The position numbers were made by a program, and so were the translations under genes. DNA of 54,002 bases from Microbacterium sp. VKM Ac-2923. Its GTDB lineage: Bacteria; Actinomycetota; Actinomycetes; Actinomycetales; Microbacteriaceae. Of the stretch, positions 31,890-38,489 are shown one piece after another (the first letter of the stretch is position 1; each line of letters opens with the position of its first letter). The stretch is taken from positions 1 through 54,002 of the forward strand of contig NZ_JALGRP010000014.1 of the NCBI RefSeq assembly GCF_022815605.1. Direction: 5' to 3'. The notes below the pieces were generated by a model, which saw only the letters and a program-made list of their open reading frames with translations, searched no databases and was not told where the DNA came from.

Positions 31890-32168
31890 ATGTTCATTGC
31901 ATCTACCGCGCTCCGCACCGTGACGCGAGCAATTGCGGGCGTCGTCGTCATGTCGGCGCTCACGTGGGGCACGGCCGCGGCTGTGCGCGACGCTCTCCCG
32001 CTCCCGGCGTGCGCGACCGAAGATCAGGTCACGGATTGCTACTGGGACGCGCAGACACGGAGCAACGGCGCGGGACGGTCGTTCGAGGTGCGCGACGGTG
32101 TCGTCTTCTACGCCGACGGCGAGACGGTCGCGATCCCGGCGAGCGAGCTCGAGGGAGTCACCCGGTGA
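31890..32168 (+). CDS. Exported or membrane-anchored small protein
   Basis: 92 residues. A signal-type N-terminus (about 7-33, VTRAIAGVVVMSALTWGTAAAV) precedes a short exported domain with a Cys pair (CATEDQVTDC). One transmembrane segment or a cleaved signal peptide is possible. It starts after hairpin C and overlaps the next gene by GTGA. Confidence 0.72.
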   Translation: MFIASTALRTVTRAIAGVVVMSALTWGTAAAVRDALPLPACATEDQVTDCYWDAQTRSNGAGRSFEVRDGVVFYADGETVAIPASELEGVTR

Positions 32169-32443
32169 GCGCGGTGAAGGATCTTGCGGCCGAGATCTCA
32201 GAGCGAATTGCAGAGTCCCAGGGGCTCGACGCATCCGACGTGATGGATGCCCTGATGAACGATCGAGTGGAGATCGGGGCGGTGGGACCGTCGGGTCGCG
32301 TGTGGGTTTCGGCGCGGGGTGACGACGATCAGTCGGCAGTGCTCTCGTTCGTCACCGGGGGCGGGTTTGGCCTGGTCGCGTCGCTCGACGGGGGCTCTTG
32401 GGTGACCGTGCGAGAGCTGCAGCTCCCGGATGAGGATGACTGA
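32165..32443 (+). CDS. Hypothetical acidic protein
   Basis: 92 residues, GTG start in a GTGA overlap. The helical N-terminus (VKDLAAEISERIAESQGLDAS) is followed by a beta-rich half with FVTGGGFGLVASLDGGSW. Ends PDEDD. No family recognised. Its stop overlaps the next ATG. Confidence 0.7.
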   Translation: MSAVKDLAAEISERIAESQGLDASDVMDALMNDRVEIGAVGPSGRVWVSARGDDDQSAVLSFVTGGGFGLVASLDGGSWVTVRELQLPDEDD

Positions 32444-32646
32444 TGGGCGACTTCTTGCTCGAGCCGCCCACGGGCGTCGCGTCAGCCGCTCCCACGCCGG
32501 CGGCAACGTCCGCCCGGCCGGCGACTCTTGCAGGTATCGACTGGCAGGGGGTTGCAGGTGAGGCGCGCGGAGAGATTGCGCTCGTCGAGATTGCGCCCGG
32601 TGAGGGCGAATTGCAGACGTGGGGCGCGCGGGGAGTTGCAGGGTGA
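32443..32646 (+). CDS. Small hypothetical protein
   Basis: 67 residues, starting in a TGATG overlap. Ala/Gly/Pro-rich, low complexity (PPTGVASAAPTPAATSARP). The DNA contains repeated TTGCAG and GAGATTGCGC units. A real protein is likely because the overlaps continue on both sides. Confidence 0.55.
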   Translation: MGDFLLEPPTGVASAAPTPAATSARPATLAGIDWQGVAGEARGEIALVEIAPGEGELQTWGARGVAG

Positions 32647-32762
32647 GCGTCCGGTTCGCGCCGGACGGGAAGCCCACGGCGCGCGAGTGGGCGCGCATCC
32701 TGGCCGACCGCTTCGTCCTCTGGGCGTTCCCGATCCGGGATGCCCGCGGCCGTGGTTACTGA
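32643..32762 (+). CDS. Small hypothetical protein
   Basis: 39 residues, GTG start in a GTGA overlap: begins VSVRFAPDGKPTAREWARIL and ends ARGRGY. It is basic and amphipathic. It overlaps the end of the convergent minus-strand gene by 7 nt. Last gene of the plus-strand cassette. Confidence 0.55.
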   Translation: MSVRFAPDGKPTAREWARILADRFVLWAFPIRDARGRGY

Positions 32763-32995
32763 GGGGGGTGGCTGTTGCAGCGTGCGAACGAACCGGCGGT
32801 GAGAGTTGCAGGCTGCTCGCACTGGGGAACGTCGCACACCAGGACCGGGACCGTCTCGGCGGCGGGTCGCGGTTGCACGCCCGCCTCGATGCGGAGTCGC
32901 TCGATTTGCGCGGCGATGTAGTCGCCCTCGGTCTGAGTGGTGCCGGGGTAGACGACGCCGTCGGGGCTTCCGGTCATGCCGCTCGAAGTAGTCAT
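32756..32995 (-). CDS. Small protein with possible zinc site
   Basis: 79 residues, ATG with GGAGGC eight bases upstream. The C-terminal part has CDVPQCEQPAT and a later CNSH, a possible C2-CH zinc knuckle. Its leader contains two strong hairpins (33022-33084). Convergent with the plus-strand cassette. Confidence 0.65.
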   Translation of the reverse strand: MTTSSGMTGSPDGVVYPGTTQTEGDYIAAQIERLRIEAGVQPRPAAETVPVLVCDVPQCEQPATLTAGSFARCNSHPPQ

Positions 32996-33021
32996 GTCTT
33001 GCGCCTCCGGTGCAGGATCGT

Positions 33022-33084
33022 GTGGCCCGGGTCGGGCCACCTCAAAGAAGTACGGCCCCGGGAGCATGTTGCTCACCGGGGCCG
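33022..33084. other. Two consecutive hairpins in a divergent intergenic region
   Basis: First: GTGGCCCG-GGT-CGGGCCAC (33022-33040), a perfect 8-bp stem. Second: CGGCCCCGG then GAGCA pairs with TGCTC and CCGGGGCCG (33053-33084), a 14-bp stem with one bulged A. Both lie in the 5' leader of the minus gene at 32995 and upstream of the plus gene at 33145. Confidence 0.6.
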
Positions 33085-33086
33085 CC

Positions 33087-33117
33087 GGATGCCGCCACGG
33101 CCAAGTTTGCGGCATCC
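33087..33117 (+). promoter_or_regulatory. Start-associated hairpin D (GGCCAAG in loop)
   Basis: A 9-bp perfect stem GGATGCCGC/GCGGCATCC with a 13-nt loop containing GGCCAAG. GAAGGG follows at 33131-33136 and the GTG at 33145. It shares the loop core and downstream layout with hairpins A-C but has a larger loop, so it is a weaker member. Confidence 0.55.
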
Positions 33118-33144
33118 AATTGCTCGGATCGAAGGGAACCGAAC

Positions 33145-33441
33145 GTGGTCGATATTACACACGAGCCTGTCGAGGCACGCGATACTGAGGACATGACCGT
33201 CCAGTACATGTCCCTGCTCGACGTGGCGCGTCACCTCGACGTGTCGCGCGACACCGTCGCGAAGTACCCGCTGCCCGAGCCCGACGTCCGTGTCGGGTCC
33301 GGGATCAACGCGGCGCGCGGCTGGACGCAGGCGACGATCGACGCGTGGCACGCGTCGCGCCCCGGACGGGGCAACTGGGGGGCTCGAAAGCCGAAGGGAT
33401 CAGCGTCAGCGGCGGACGCCGGGGTGATTGCGTCGAGCTGA
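33145..33441 (+). CDS. Excisionase/AlpA-like HTH protein
   Basis: 98 residues from a GTG with GAAGGG eight bases upstream; an internal ATG at 33193 is the alternative. YMSLLDVARHLDVSRDTVAKYPLPEPDVR is a winged-helix motif of the AlpA/MerR-like class, followed by WTQATIDAWHASRPGRGN, the usual wing and final helix. It may be a second excisionase or a local regulator. Its 3' end overlaps the convergent HNH gene. Confidence 0.75.
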   Translation: MVDITHEPVEARDTEDMTVQYMSLLDVARHLDVSRDTVAKYPLPEPDVRVGSGINAARGWTQATIDAWHASRPGRGNWGARKPKGSASAADAGVIASS

Positions 33442-33702
33442 TTTCCGTCGCGCTGAGGCCGCTTGGCCGCCCTGCGCGCTGCTTTTGATCTGGTGGTGGT
33501 ATTCGCACAGGGAGGTGAGCCGAGTGTGGTCGAGTCGGTCGCCGACATGGTCGCACTGGTTCGCGTGCGCCCCGCATTTTTGCTGGGTGTCCTCGCGAAT
33601 GTGCTGACACCGGTAGCGATCACGCTCAAGCTGCGCCTTACGCCGCTTTTCCCAGTCCGGGGGGAGCGTCTGCTTGCGGGTTGATCCTTTCCATCCACTC
33701 AC
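33406..33702 (-). CDS. HNH endonuclease
   Basis: 98 residues, GTG start (SGWKGSTRKQTLPPDWEKRR). It contains CQHIREDTQQKCGAHANQCDH, then DRLDHTRLTSLCEYHHQIK, giving the CxxxxxC/DH/CxxHH set of the HNH fold. In many phages such an enzyme next to terminase cuts during packaging, but here it is 5 kb away. It overlaps the endonuclease VII gene by 65 nt. Confidence 0.85.
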   Translation of the reverse strand: MSGWKGSTRKQTLPPDWEKRRKAQLERDRYRCQHIREDTQQKCGAHANQCDHVGDRLDHTRLTSLCEYHHQIKSSAQGGQAASARRKSARRNHPGVRR

Positions 33703-34255
33703 CGCGGCTCCGTTCTTCGATGTAGTTCGCGGCTGCCCGAAGGATCACGGGCGAGTCCCTGAGCATGCCGAGTCCGGTGTTGCAGGTGGAGCACAGGATG
33801 CCGCGGACGATGCCGGTCGCGTGGTCGTGGTCGATGTGCGTTGCGCCGAGCGCGCCGCATATGTGGCACCCATCGTGCGCGGCCAGCGCGGCGTGAAGGT
33901 CCGGTGCTTTCACGCCATAGCGGCGCGCTCGATCTCGGACGTTGCGACACTCGATCGAGCAGAGCGTGGAGTCGAGCCGGCGATCCTCGTGGATTGCGCC
34001 GCTACACACCGTGCACGAAAGCGCGCCGGTTGCAACGCCGAGACGATCGCGGCGGGCGCACAGCATCGAGCAGAAGATCCCTCGTGAGGGCTCCTTGGTG
34101 GGCTCGCCGCACCGGTGACAGGTTCCAGTGGGGGTTCGCCTTTTTGTCGCGAGGGGGTCGCCGTGCACGCGGTTTCGCGTGTAGTGCTTCTCGCAGTAGC
34201 GCGCGTTTCGGGATCGCGCCGGTGTCGAACAATGCTCTACGGCGCATCCGGGCAT
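33638..34255 (-). CDS. Recombination endonuclease VII-like protein
   Basis: 205 residues. The N-terminal half carries several Cys pairs (HCSTP, CHRCGEP, CSMLC, CTVC, CSIEC). The C-terminal half has the T4 gp49 signature HIDHDHATGIVRGILCSTCNTGLG with catalytic D-H-D-H and N residues. These enzymes resolve branched DNA before packaging. The extra Cys-rich half is longer than usual in the family and may bind DNA. Confidence 0.9.
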   Translation of the reverse strand: MPGCAVEHCSTPARSRNARYCEKHYTRNRVHGDPLATKRRTPTGTCHRCGEPTKEPSRGIFCSMLCARRDRLGVATGALSCTVCSGAIHEDRRLDSTLCSIECRNVRDRARRYGVKAPDLHAALAAHDGCHICGALGATHIDHDHATGIVRGILCSTCNTGLGMLRDSPVILRAAANYIEERSRGEWMERINPQADAPPGLGKAA

Positions 34256-34264
34256 GCGGGCTCC

Positions 34265-34534
34265 TTAGACGAGTGAGGCGAGGCCTCCGAGCACGGTGAC
34301 GACGAGGCCGAGCATCCCGCCCGCGATCGCGAGCCAGCTAAGGCCGCGTCCGGTGCGCACGCAGTTGACCGTCTCGACGAGGGCGAAGATGAGCGCTGCT
34401 GCGCCGACGGCGAATGCCCACGCGGCGTCGCGAGCGGGCAGGTTCGCGAGCAGGATCATGGCGGCGACGCCTGCGACGAGCGCGGCGACGGCGAGGCCGG
34501 AAACGGTACGGGTCTGCTGCTGCGGGGCGCTCAT
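34265..34534 (-). CDS. Small multi-pass membrane protein
   Basis: 89 residues with three hydrophobic helices (about 12-32, 38-56 and 66-88) and a polar N-terminus. It lies between small zinc protein and nuclease genes. Prophage membrane proteins of this kind often act in exclusion, but no specific evidence is seen. Confidence 0.7.
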   Translation of the reverse strand: MSAPQQQTRTVSGLAVAALVAGVAAMILLANLPARDAAWAFAVGAAALIFALVETVNCVRTGRGLSWLAIAGGMLGLVVTVLGGLASLV

Positions 34535-34554
34535 GCCCCCGATTCTCTCAGGGA

Positions 34555-34713
34555 TCAGTCGGAGGTTGCGCCGTAGCGGTTGAGCGCCGCCGAGTTGCAG
34601 CACCACACGAGCGCGATCTCGGCATCGTAGGTGCGCTCGCAGTCGGGGCACTCGTACAGGCCGTCATGGCGGAGCTCGGGCTCTTTGCGCCGGGAAGGCG
34701 TCATTGCGTCCAC
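34555..34713 (-). CDS. Small zinc-binding protein
   Basis: 52 residues from a GTG with AGGAAGG upstream; an ATG three codons on is an alternative. GLYECPDCERTYDAEIALVWCCNSAALNRYGATSD has the CxxC...CC arrangement of small actinophage zinc ribbons. Two copies of GAACACCTACAG lie upstream of it. Confidence 0.72.
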   Translation of the reverse strand: MDAMTPSRRKEPELRHDGLYECPDCERTYDAEIALVWCCNSAALNRYGATSD

Positions 34714-35034
34714 GGTTGCGCCTTCCTGTAGGTGTTCCCCGCCGCGAGCCCTGTAGGTGTTCGGCGCGCTCTGGGTACCGCGTGCGGATGCTGCGCGGCG
34801 GGGTGGATTGGGGTGCCCGATTTGCGTCCCTCGGAGCCGGGGTCTTGTGTAGCCGGCGGGTTTGCGCTCCCGTGCCGGCATCCTGGGTGTCGGGCCGCTC
34901 GCCGCGACCGATCCGTGCTTCTCTCGACTCGAGGCGGCTGTTCCCGCGGCCGCTCCGAGGACCCTCTTTGAAAGCACGAAACCCCGCTCTGAGGCGGGGT
35001 GGTTGCGGGCGTTGCCCAACAGTAGAGAACTGTA
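34714..35034. other. 321-bp intergenic region with repeats
   Basis: No convincing gene. It holds two 12-bp direct repeats (GAACACCTACAG on the minus strand, at 34726-34737 and 34751-34762). It also has the terminator at 34981-35000 and an ACAGT-(5)-ACTGT inverted repeat at 35019-35033 whose arm contains a minus-strand TACTGT that could be a -10 box for the gene at 34713. Confidence 0.5.
34981..35000 (-). terminator. Rho-independent terminator
   Basis: ACCCCGC-(6)-GCGGGGT forms a 7-bp stem, followed on the minus strand by TTTCGTGC. It lies 34 bp after the HTH gene and ends the methylase-HTH transcript. Confidence 0.8.
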
Positions 35035-35265
35035 TCAGACTTTCGAGTGCCACCCTGTCGCGCCCGGCCAGTGTGTCGAACGCATGGACGCATCCTCGAC
35101 GTCGCCCCATTTGACGGCCTTTTCCTTCGTGCCGTTGCCGTGAGTCTCGATCCCGTCCGCCTTGAGCCAGCGGAATAGGGTGCGCCGGCTGATCCCGAAG
35201 CGCACCTCGAGGACGTCGAGCGGGACGAGCGCGGCGCGGCGCTGCTCGTCCCGCTCCCCCGTCAC
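35035..35265 (-). CDS. Small HTH protein
   Basis: 76 residues, GTG start in a GTGA overlap with the methylase. LVPLDVLEVRFGISRRTLFRWLKADGIETH is a MerR/excisionase-like helix-turn-helix, followed by AVKWGDVEDAS. Possibly a regulator of its own operon. Ends at a terminator. Confidence 0.75.
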   Translation of the reverse strand: MTGERDEQRRAALVPLDVLEVRFGISRRTLFRWLKADGIETHGNGTKEKAVKWGDVEDASMRSTHWPGATGWHSKV

Positions 35266-35837
35266 CCGGACCCCCGATCACTCGATCCGGACACCAGGGC
35301 GAGCATGCCGTCCGCCGCGGCCGACACCGCGCCCGATCCCGGGAATAGGTCGTCCAACGTGTCGGCACCAGGTGCGTACCCGAGCGCGTCGAGAACCCAC
35401 CGGGTCCAGCTGGCGGGCTTGGCTCCGGCGAACCCCGGGCGTCCCGCGGGTGCATCGAGCACGTCGCTCGTGGTCATGCTGACCACGCCGCGCCCGCGAC
35501 GGTCGGCAGGCTGTCGCAAGATGACCGGTTCCCAGCACCGTCGCACCCTGTTTCCGCCCGGCATGCCGTTGCGGCGGTGCCAGACCATCACGTGCACGTC
35601 AGGAGGGCATGCGGCGAGGTAGAGCGCGAGCGAATCCGGCGACAGAGCGATCGCCCATCCGTCGTACTCGACGGTGAGGCGTTGCACCAGATCGATGTGC
35701 GCACCTGGTGAGTCCCAGATACCGGCCTCCGGGTGCACGTCGGCGGTCCCGTTGCCCGACCAGTCGCCGTTGCCGTTGCCGTACCATCGCTCACCGCGAC
35801 GGTAGTAGGGCGGGTCTGCGATCGCGAGCCTAGCCAT
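35262..35837 (-). CDS. DNA methyltransferase, permuted type
   Basis: 191 residues. The catalytic IADPPYY is at the N-terminus (residues 6-12), and the cofactor-binding LFPGSGAVSAA is near the C-terminus (about 164-174), the motif IV then motif I order of permuted N6A/N4C methylases. The Tyr after DPPY and RRG fit target contact. It could protect phage DNA. Its start faces the TGTAGA operators at 35929-35968. Confidence 0.82.
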   Translation of the reverse strand: MARLAIADPPYYRRGERWYGNGNGDWSGNGTADVHPEAGIWDSPGAHIDLVQRLTVEYDGWAIALSPDSLALYLAACPPDVHVMVWHRRNGMPGGNRVRRCWEPVILRQPADRRGRGVVSMTTSDVLDAPAGRPGFAGAKPASWTRWVLDALGYAPGADTLDDLFPGSGAVSAAADGMLALVSGSSDRGSG

Positions 35838-35928
35838 GCTCCGGACCCCCGTTCACGTGGTCCTGTGCAGTCGATTGGGTGGTCTGATGCATGCTGCTCT
35901 TCCTCGGTTCAAAATTCTTTCTCGAATG

Positions 35929-35968
35929 TGTAGACACATCTACAGTCTGCCCTGTAGAGTCATCTACA
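35929..35968. promoter_or_regulatory. Paired palindromic operators with leaderless promoter
   Basis: Two perfect palindromes, TGTAGA-CACA-TCTACA (35929-35944) and TGTAGA-GTCA-TCTACA (35953-35968), lie 24 bp apart. The first contains a -35-like TAGACA (35931-35936). The second contains the -10 TAGAGT (35955-35960; spacer 18 bp) and ends at the A of the ATG. A bound regulator would block the promoter and start codon. The divergent methylase starts 92 bp away and could be co-controlled. Confidence 0.8.
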
Positions 35969-36210
35969 TGAGCAGCCACCGCATCGCCACCGTCCTTACC
36001 GCCGACAACTCGACCCGCGTCAGCATCTTCCGCGAGGTCAACCACGCAGGCCGCACAATCTTCATCGTTGACTTCGTCCACATGGTCAAGCGTGACGCTG
36101 ACCGCCGCTCGACCACCTGGAAGGTCGAGTTCACCGAGGCAGCCGCCCGCAAGGCCGCGAACGAATGCTTCGCAAAGTGGAACGGCAGCCGTGAGATGCT
36201 CGTCGCATGA
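35968..36210 (+). CDS. Small hypothetical protein under paired operators
   Basis: 80 residues (MSSHRIATVLTADNSTRVS start). The ATG is seven bases after TAGAGT, so the mRNA is probably leaderless. The sequence alternates beta strands (TIFIVDFVHMVKRD) and ends in a helix (AARKAANECFAKWNG). No domain recognised. It overlaps the downstream HTH gene by ATGA. Confidence 0.75.
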   Translation: MSSHRIATVLTADNSTRVSIFREVNHAGRTIFIVDFVHMVKRDADRRSTTWKVEFTEAAARKAANECFAKWNGSREMLVA

Positions 36211-36392
36211 ACGACGAGCTTGAGAGCGCCGGGGCTCGCCTCCGGCGCTCTCGCGCGTCCCTCGACAAAGCGGTCGAGGTAGCGCGAGAGACGGCAATCC
36301 GAGCACTGGCCGAGGGGCACGCCGAGGCGGCGGTGGCGCGGGCACTCGGCGTAGACCGGATGACCGTCCGCAAGTGGGCTGGCAAGCGGTAG
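36207..36392 (+). CDS. Small HTH regulator
   Basis: 61 residues. The N-terminal half is helical and charged (ASLDKAVEVARETAIRALAEGH). The C-terminal half is a helix-turn-helix (AVARALGVDRMTVRKWAGKR). ATGA overlap with the upstream gene. The likely ligand is the TGTAGA palindrome at its own promoter, giving autoregulation; this is inferred from proximity. Confidence 0.78.
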   Translation: MNDELESAGARLRRSRASLDKAVEVARETAIRALAEGHAEAAVARALGVDRMTVRKWAGKR

Positions 36393-36424
36393 TCACCCTC
36401 GGCTCCCAATCAGGTGGTTCTCGG

Positions 36425-36577
36425 TCATCGGATCGGCCCGTAATACCAGGCGGTGTGGGCCGCAGATCGGCGCGTGCCGTGTGAGCGGCGCAGGTGCCGC
36501 CACTGCATCCGGTAGCACTGCCAGAACGCGATCAGTCCGCGCGGCGTGAGTCGCTGCCAAGGGGTGCGATTACGCAT
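36425..36577 (-). CDS. Small basic protein, last gene of the early operon
   Basis: 50 residues, rich in Arg and Trp (MRNRTPWQRLTPRGLIAFWQ start). The overlap with the preceding stop supports translation. It ends at the convergent HTH operon. Function unknown. Confidence 0.58.
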   Translation of the reverse strand: MRNRTPWQRLTPRGLIAFWQCYRMQWRHLRRSHGTRRSAAHTAWYYGPIR

Positions 36578-36953
36578 CCGTGCTCCTGTCCAGCAGGTTG
36601 GTGGGCACGAGCGCCCAGAACTGTCGTGGCTCGATGCCATCGCGCGACGGGTGCGGGTCATGAATCATTCCATTCGGGCCCCACACGACGACGTGCTCGA
36701 CGTCGCGTGGTGACATGCCAATCGCGAGGCATGGCTGGTCGACGTCCTCGCCTCGCATCGGGCGGATTGTCAGGCCGCGACCGCGCAGCCAGAGCGTGAA
36801 CACTTGGAACCATGCACCAGGCGCATCGAACAGTACGAAGTGCGGCACCGCCTCGGTTGGCAAGTCCATGAGCGACGCCACCGCCGTGCGCATGCAGTCA
36901 CCCGGGATGCCTCTCGGGTCGTTGACGAAGATCGTCTGGGTGTGTGGAATCAC
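36570..36953 (-). CDS. Papain-like-fold protein (C39-like)
   Basis: 127 residues, GTG start in a GTGA overlap. It shows GDCMRTAVASLMDLPTEAVPHF with a Cys, then HVVVWGPNGMIHDPHPSRDG with His residues and Asp, the Cys/His spacing of the papain/C39-like fold seen in many phages. Whether it is a protease is unknown; several such phage proteins have no known substrate. Confidence 0.65.
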   Translation of the reverse strand: MIPHTQTIFVNDPRGIPGDCMRTAVASLMDLPTEAVPHFVLFDAPGAWFQVFTLWLRGRGLTIRPMRGEDVDQPCLAIGMSPRDVEHVVVWGPNGMIHDPHPSRDGIEPRQFWALVPTNLLDRSTDA

Positions 36954-37213
36954 GCTGCGCTCCCGTTCGGGTGGTCGTGTCGGTTGCGGCGTCTGAGGCG
37001 CTTCGCCCATGGCGGCGCGACGCTCATGCCGCGATGGATGGGGCGACCGGCCATGCGATCGAGATCGTCGTACCGGTGGCTCCACGCCTTGCGCCCGAAG
37101 ATGGGATCGCTGCTCTTGGTGACGTAGACGGCTCGTTTTCGTTCGTCACCACGCTCGGGCCAGTAGAGCGCGATGGGGACGACGGTGAGCACGAGGATGA
37201 CGAGGATGCCCAT
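36950..37213 (-). CDS. Small single-pass membrane protein
   Basis: 87 residues. An N-terminal transmembrane helix (MGILVILVLTVVPIALYW) precedes a basic cytoplasmic tail. ATGA overlap with the preceding gene and GTGA with the following one. Function unknown. Confidence 0.68.
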   Translation of the reverse strand: MGILVILVLTVVPIALYWPERGDERKRAVYVTKSSDPIFGRKAWSHRYDDLDRMAGRPIHRGMSVAPPWAKRLRRRNRHDHPNGSAA

Positions 37214-37344
37214 CACTCGCTCGCTTCCGCGTCTTCGGGCGCACAGCAGTTCACGCACGCGCCGTTGTGCATGTAGCACCCGAACAGGTTGCAGATCACC
37301 CGGAACGCGTTGGACGGCTCGGGCACGGTGGTCAGGTCGATCAC
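37213..37344 (-). CDS. Small Cys-rich protein
   Basis: 43 residues, too short for most gene finders: VIDLTTVPEPSNAFRVICNL start, then CYMHNGACVNCCAPED. Five Cys and one His suggest zinc binding. GTGA and ATGA overlaps on both sides support it. Confidence 0.65.
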   Translation of the reverse strand: MIDLTTVPEPSNAFRVICNLFGCYMHNGACVNCCAPEDAEASE

Positions 37345-37490
37345 GTCGCCTCACTCCCCTTCGTGTCGGTGGTCTTCTCGTGGGTGGCGTGCTGGGAGCG
37401 CCAGGCGGCGAGCACGGCGCGGCCGAAGTCGCTGCCCGACACGCTGATGGACTCGCCGCACGGGCACTCGACCCACTCCTTGCCGGTCAC
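37341..37490 (-). CDS. Small hypothetical protein
   Basis: 49 residues, GTG start in a GTGA overlap. It contains WVECPCGESISVSGS, a one-knuckle Cys motif, then a helix AVLAAWRSQHATHEK. Function unknown. Confidence 0.62.
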   Translation of the reverse strand: MTGKEWVECPCGESISVSGSDFGRAVLAAWRSQHATHEKTTDTKGSEAT

Positions 37491-38035
37491 GCGGCATCCG
37501 CCATGGTCGGGGGTGTCTCCATCCAGCCCGACGAGCCGGGGTGCGGCCACGCCTCGAGGGGCCAGTCTTCCCAGCCCTCCTCGTCGCGGCCCGCGCCCTT
37601 CTCGTCCATGCAGTCGACGCACGCCGCGAAATTCGTCGGCGAGCACAGGCCGAGGTCGCCCTCGCCCTCCTCGGTGACGTGATCGCACTCCCCCTCGATG
37701 CAGTCCAGCGGCCACGCCTCGACGGTCACGTGATCGGCGTGCGGACGACGAAGGGGCTCGAGCGCGCGGAACGCGAGCCGATTGCGAAACGCCTGCTGCT
37801 CGCTCTCGAACACGGCGAGCCGGTAGTAGGCCATGAGGGGCGCGCTCGCTCGCGCGAAGTCCATGACGATGACGCGCACGACGTTGGCGAACTCCGCCGC
37901 GACGCGCTCGACGGCCGCGCTGATCTCGGCGAACATGGCGCTCAGGTCGAGCGTCGCGACGGCCTCAAACGCTTCACGCTGCTCGCGGCGGGCCTTGCGG
38001 ATCGCGCGCCCGGCGCGCCGACGCTCACGCTGCAC
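37487..38035 (-). CDS. Hypothetical protein with Cys-rich C-terminus
   Basis: 182 residues, GTG start. A basic helical N-terminus (QRERRRAGRAIRKARREQRE) and central helices are followed by CIEGECDHVTEEGEGDLGLC then CVDCMDEK. The Cys pairs could form a zinc site. It overlaps the dUTPase gene by 11 nt, so they are cotranslated. Confidence 0.65.
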   Translation of the reverse strand: MQRERRRAGRAIRKARREQREAFEAVATLDLSAMFAEISAAVERVAAEFANVVRVIVMDFARASAPLMAYYRLAVFESEQQAFRNRLAFRALEPLRRPHADHVTVEAWPLDCIEGECDHVTEEGEGDLGLCSPTNFAACVDCMDEKGAGRDEEGWEDWPLEAWPHPGSSGWMETPPTMADAA

Positions 38036-38489
38036 CGCGCACCCCCGTCGAACCGAAGCCGCCCTCGCCCCGCTCGCTTTCAGCGAGGACGACGGCGGAC
38101 TCGAAGTGCCCGGTGACGAACGGCACGATGATGAGCTGCGCGACGCGGTCGCCCTTCTCGACGTGGAACGGCTGGGCGCCGTGGTTGATGAGGCCGACGG
38201 CGATCTCGCCGCGGTAGCCAGCGTCGATCACACCGATGCCGTTGACGAGCGCGATGCCGTGCTTGAGGCCGAGCCCGGATCGGCCGGCGACGAGTCCGAA
38301 GTGCCCCTCGGGGATCTTGACGCGCGTCGTGGTGTTGATGACGCGGAAGCCGGCCGGGGTGAGCCAGACGTCATCGGCGGCGCACAGGTCAGCACCCGCG
38401 TCGCCGGCACGGGCGTACTCGGGGAGCGCGCCCTGCGTGGGGATCGGGACGGTCGGGTCGGCGGCCAGGATCTTCGTCAGGCTCGTCAT
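38025..38489 (-). CDS. dut: dUTPase
   Basis: 154 residues, the normal size of trimeric dUTPases. All five motifs are visible: AGDAGADL (about 28-35), AGRSGLGLKHG (about 69-79), GVIDAGYRGEI (about 86-96, catalytic Asp), KGDRVAQLII (about 112-121) and C-terminal RGEGGFGSTG (about 140-149). It hydrolyses dUTP to keep uracil out of phage DNA. ATGA overlap with the upstream gene. Confidence 0.95.
   Translation of the reverse strand: MTSLTKILAADPTVPIPTQGALPEYARAGDAGADLCAADDVWLTPAGFRVINTTTRVKIPEGHFGLVAGRSGLGLKHGIALVNGIGVIDAGYRGEIAVGLINHGAQPFHVEKGDRVAQLIIVPFVTGHFESAVVLAESERGEGGFGSTGVRGAA

Noticed and set aside
35416..35432. Reverse-complement AGCCAAG in the methylase gene as a minus-strand start-associated hairpin
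   Set aside because: No pairing stem around the loop and no start codon downstream; it is coding sequence.
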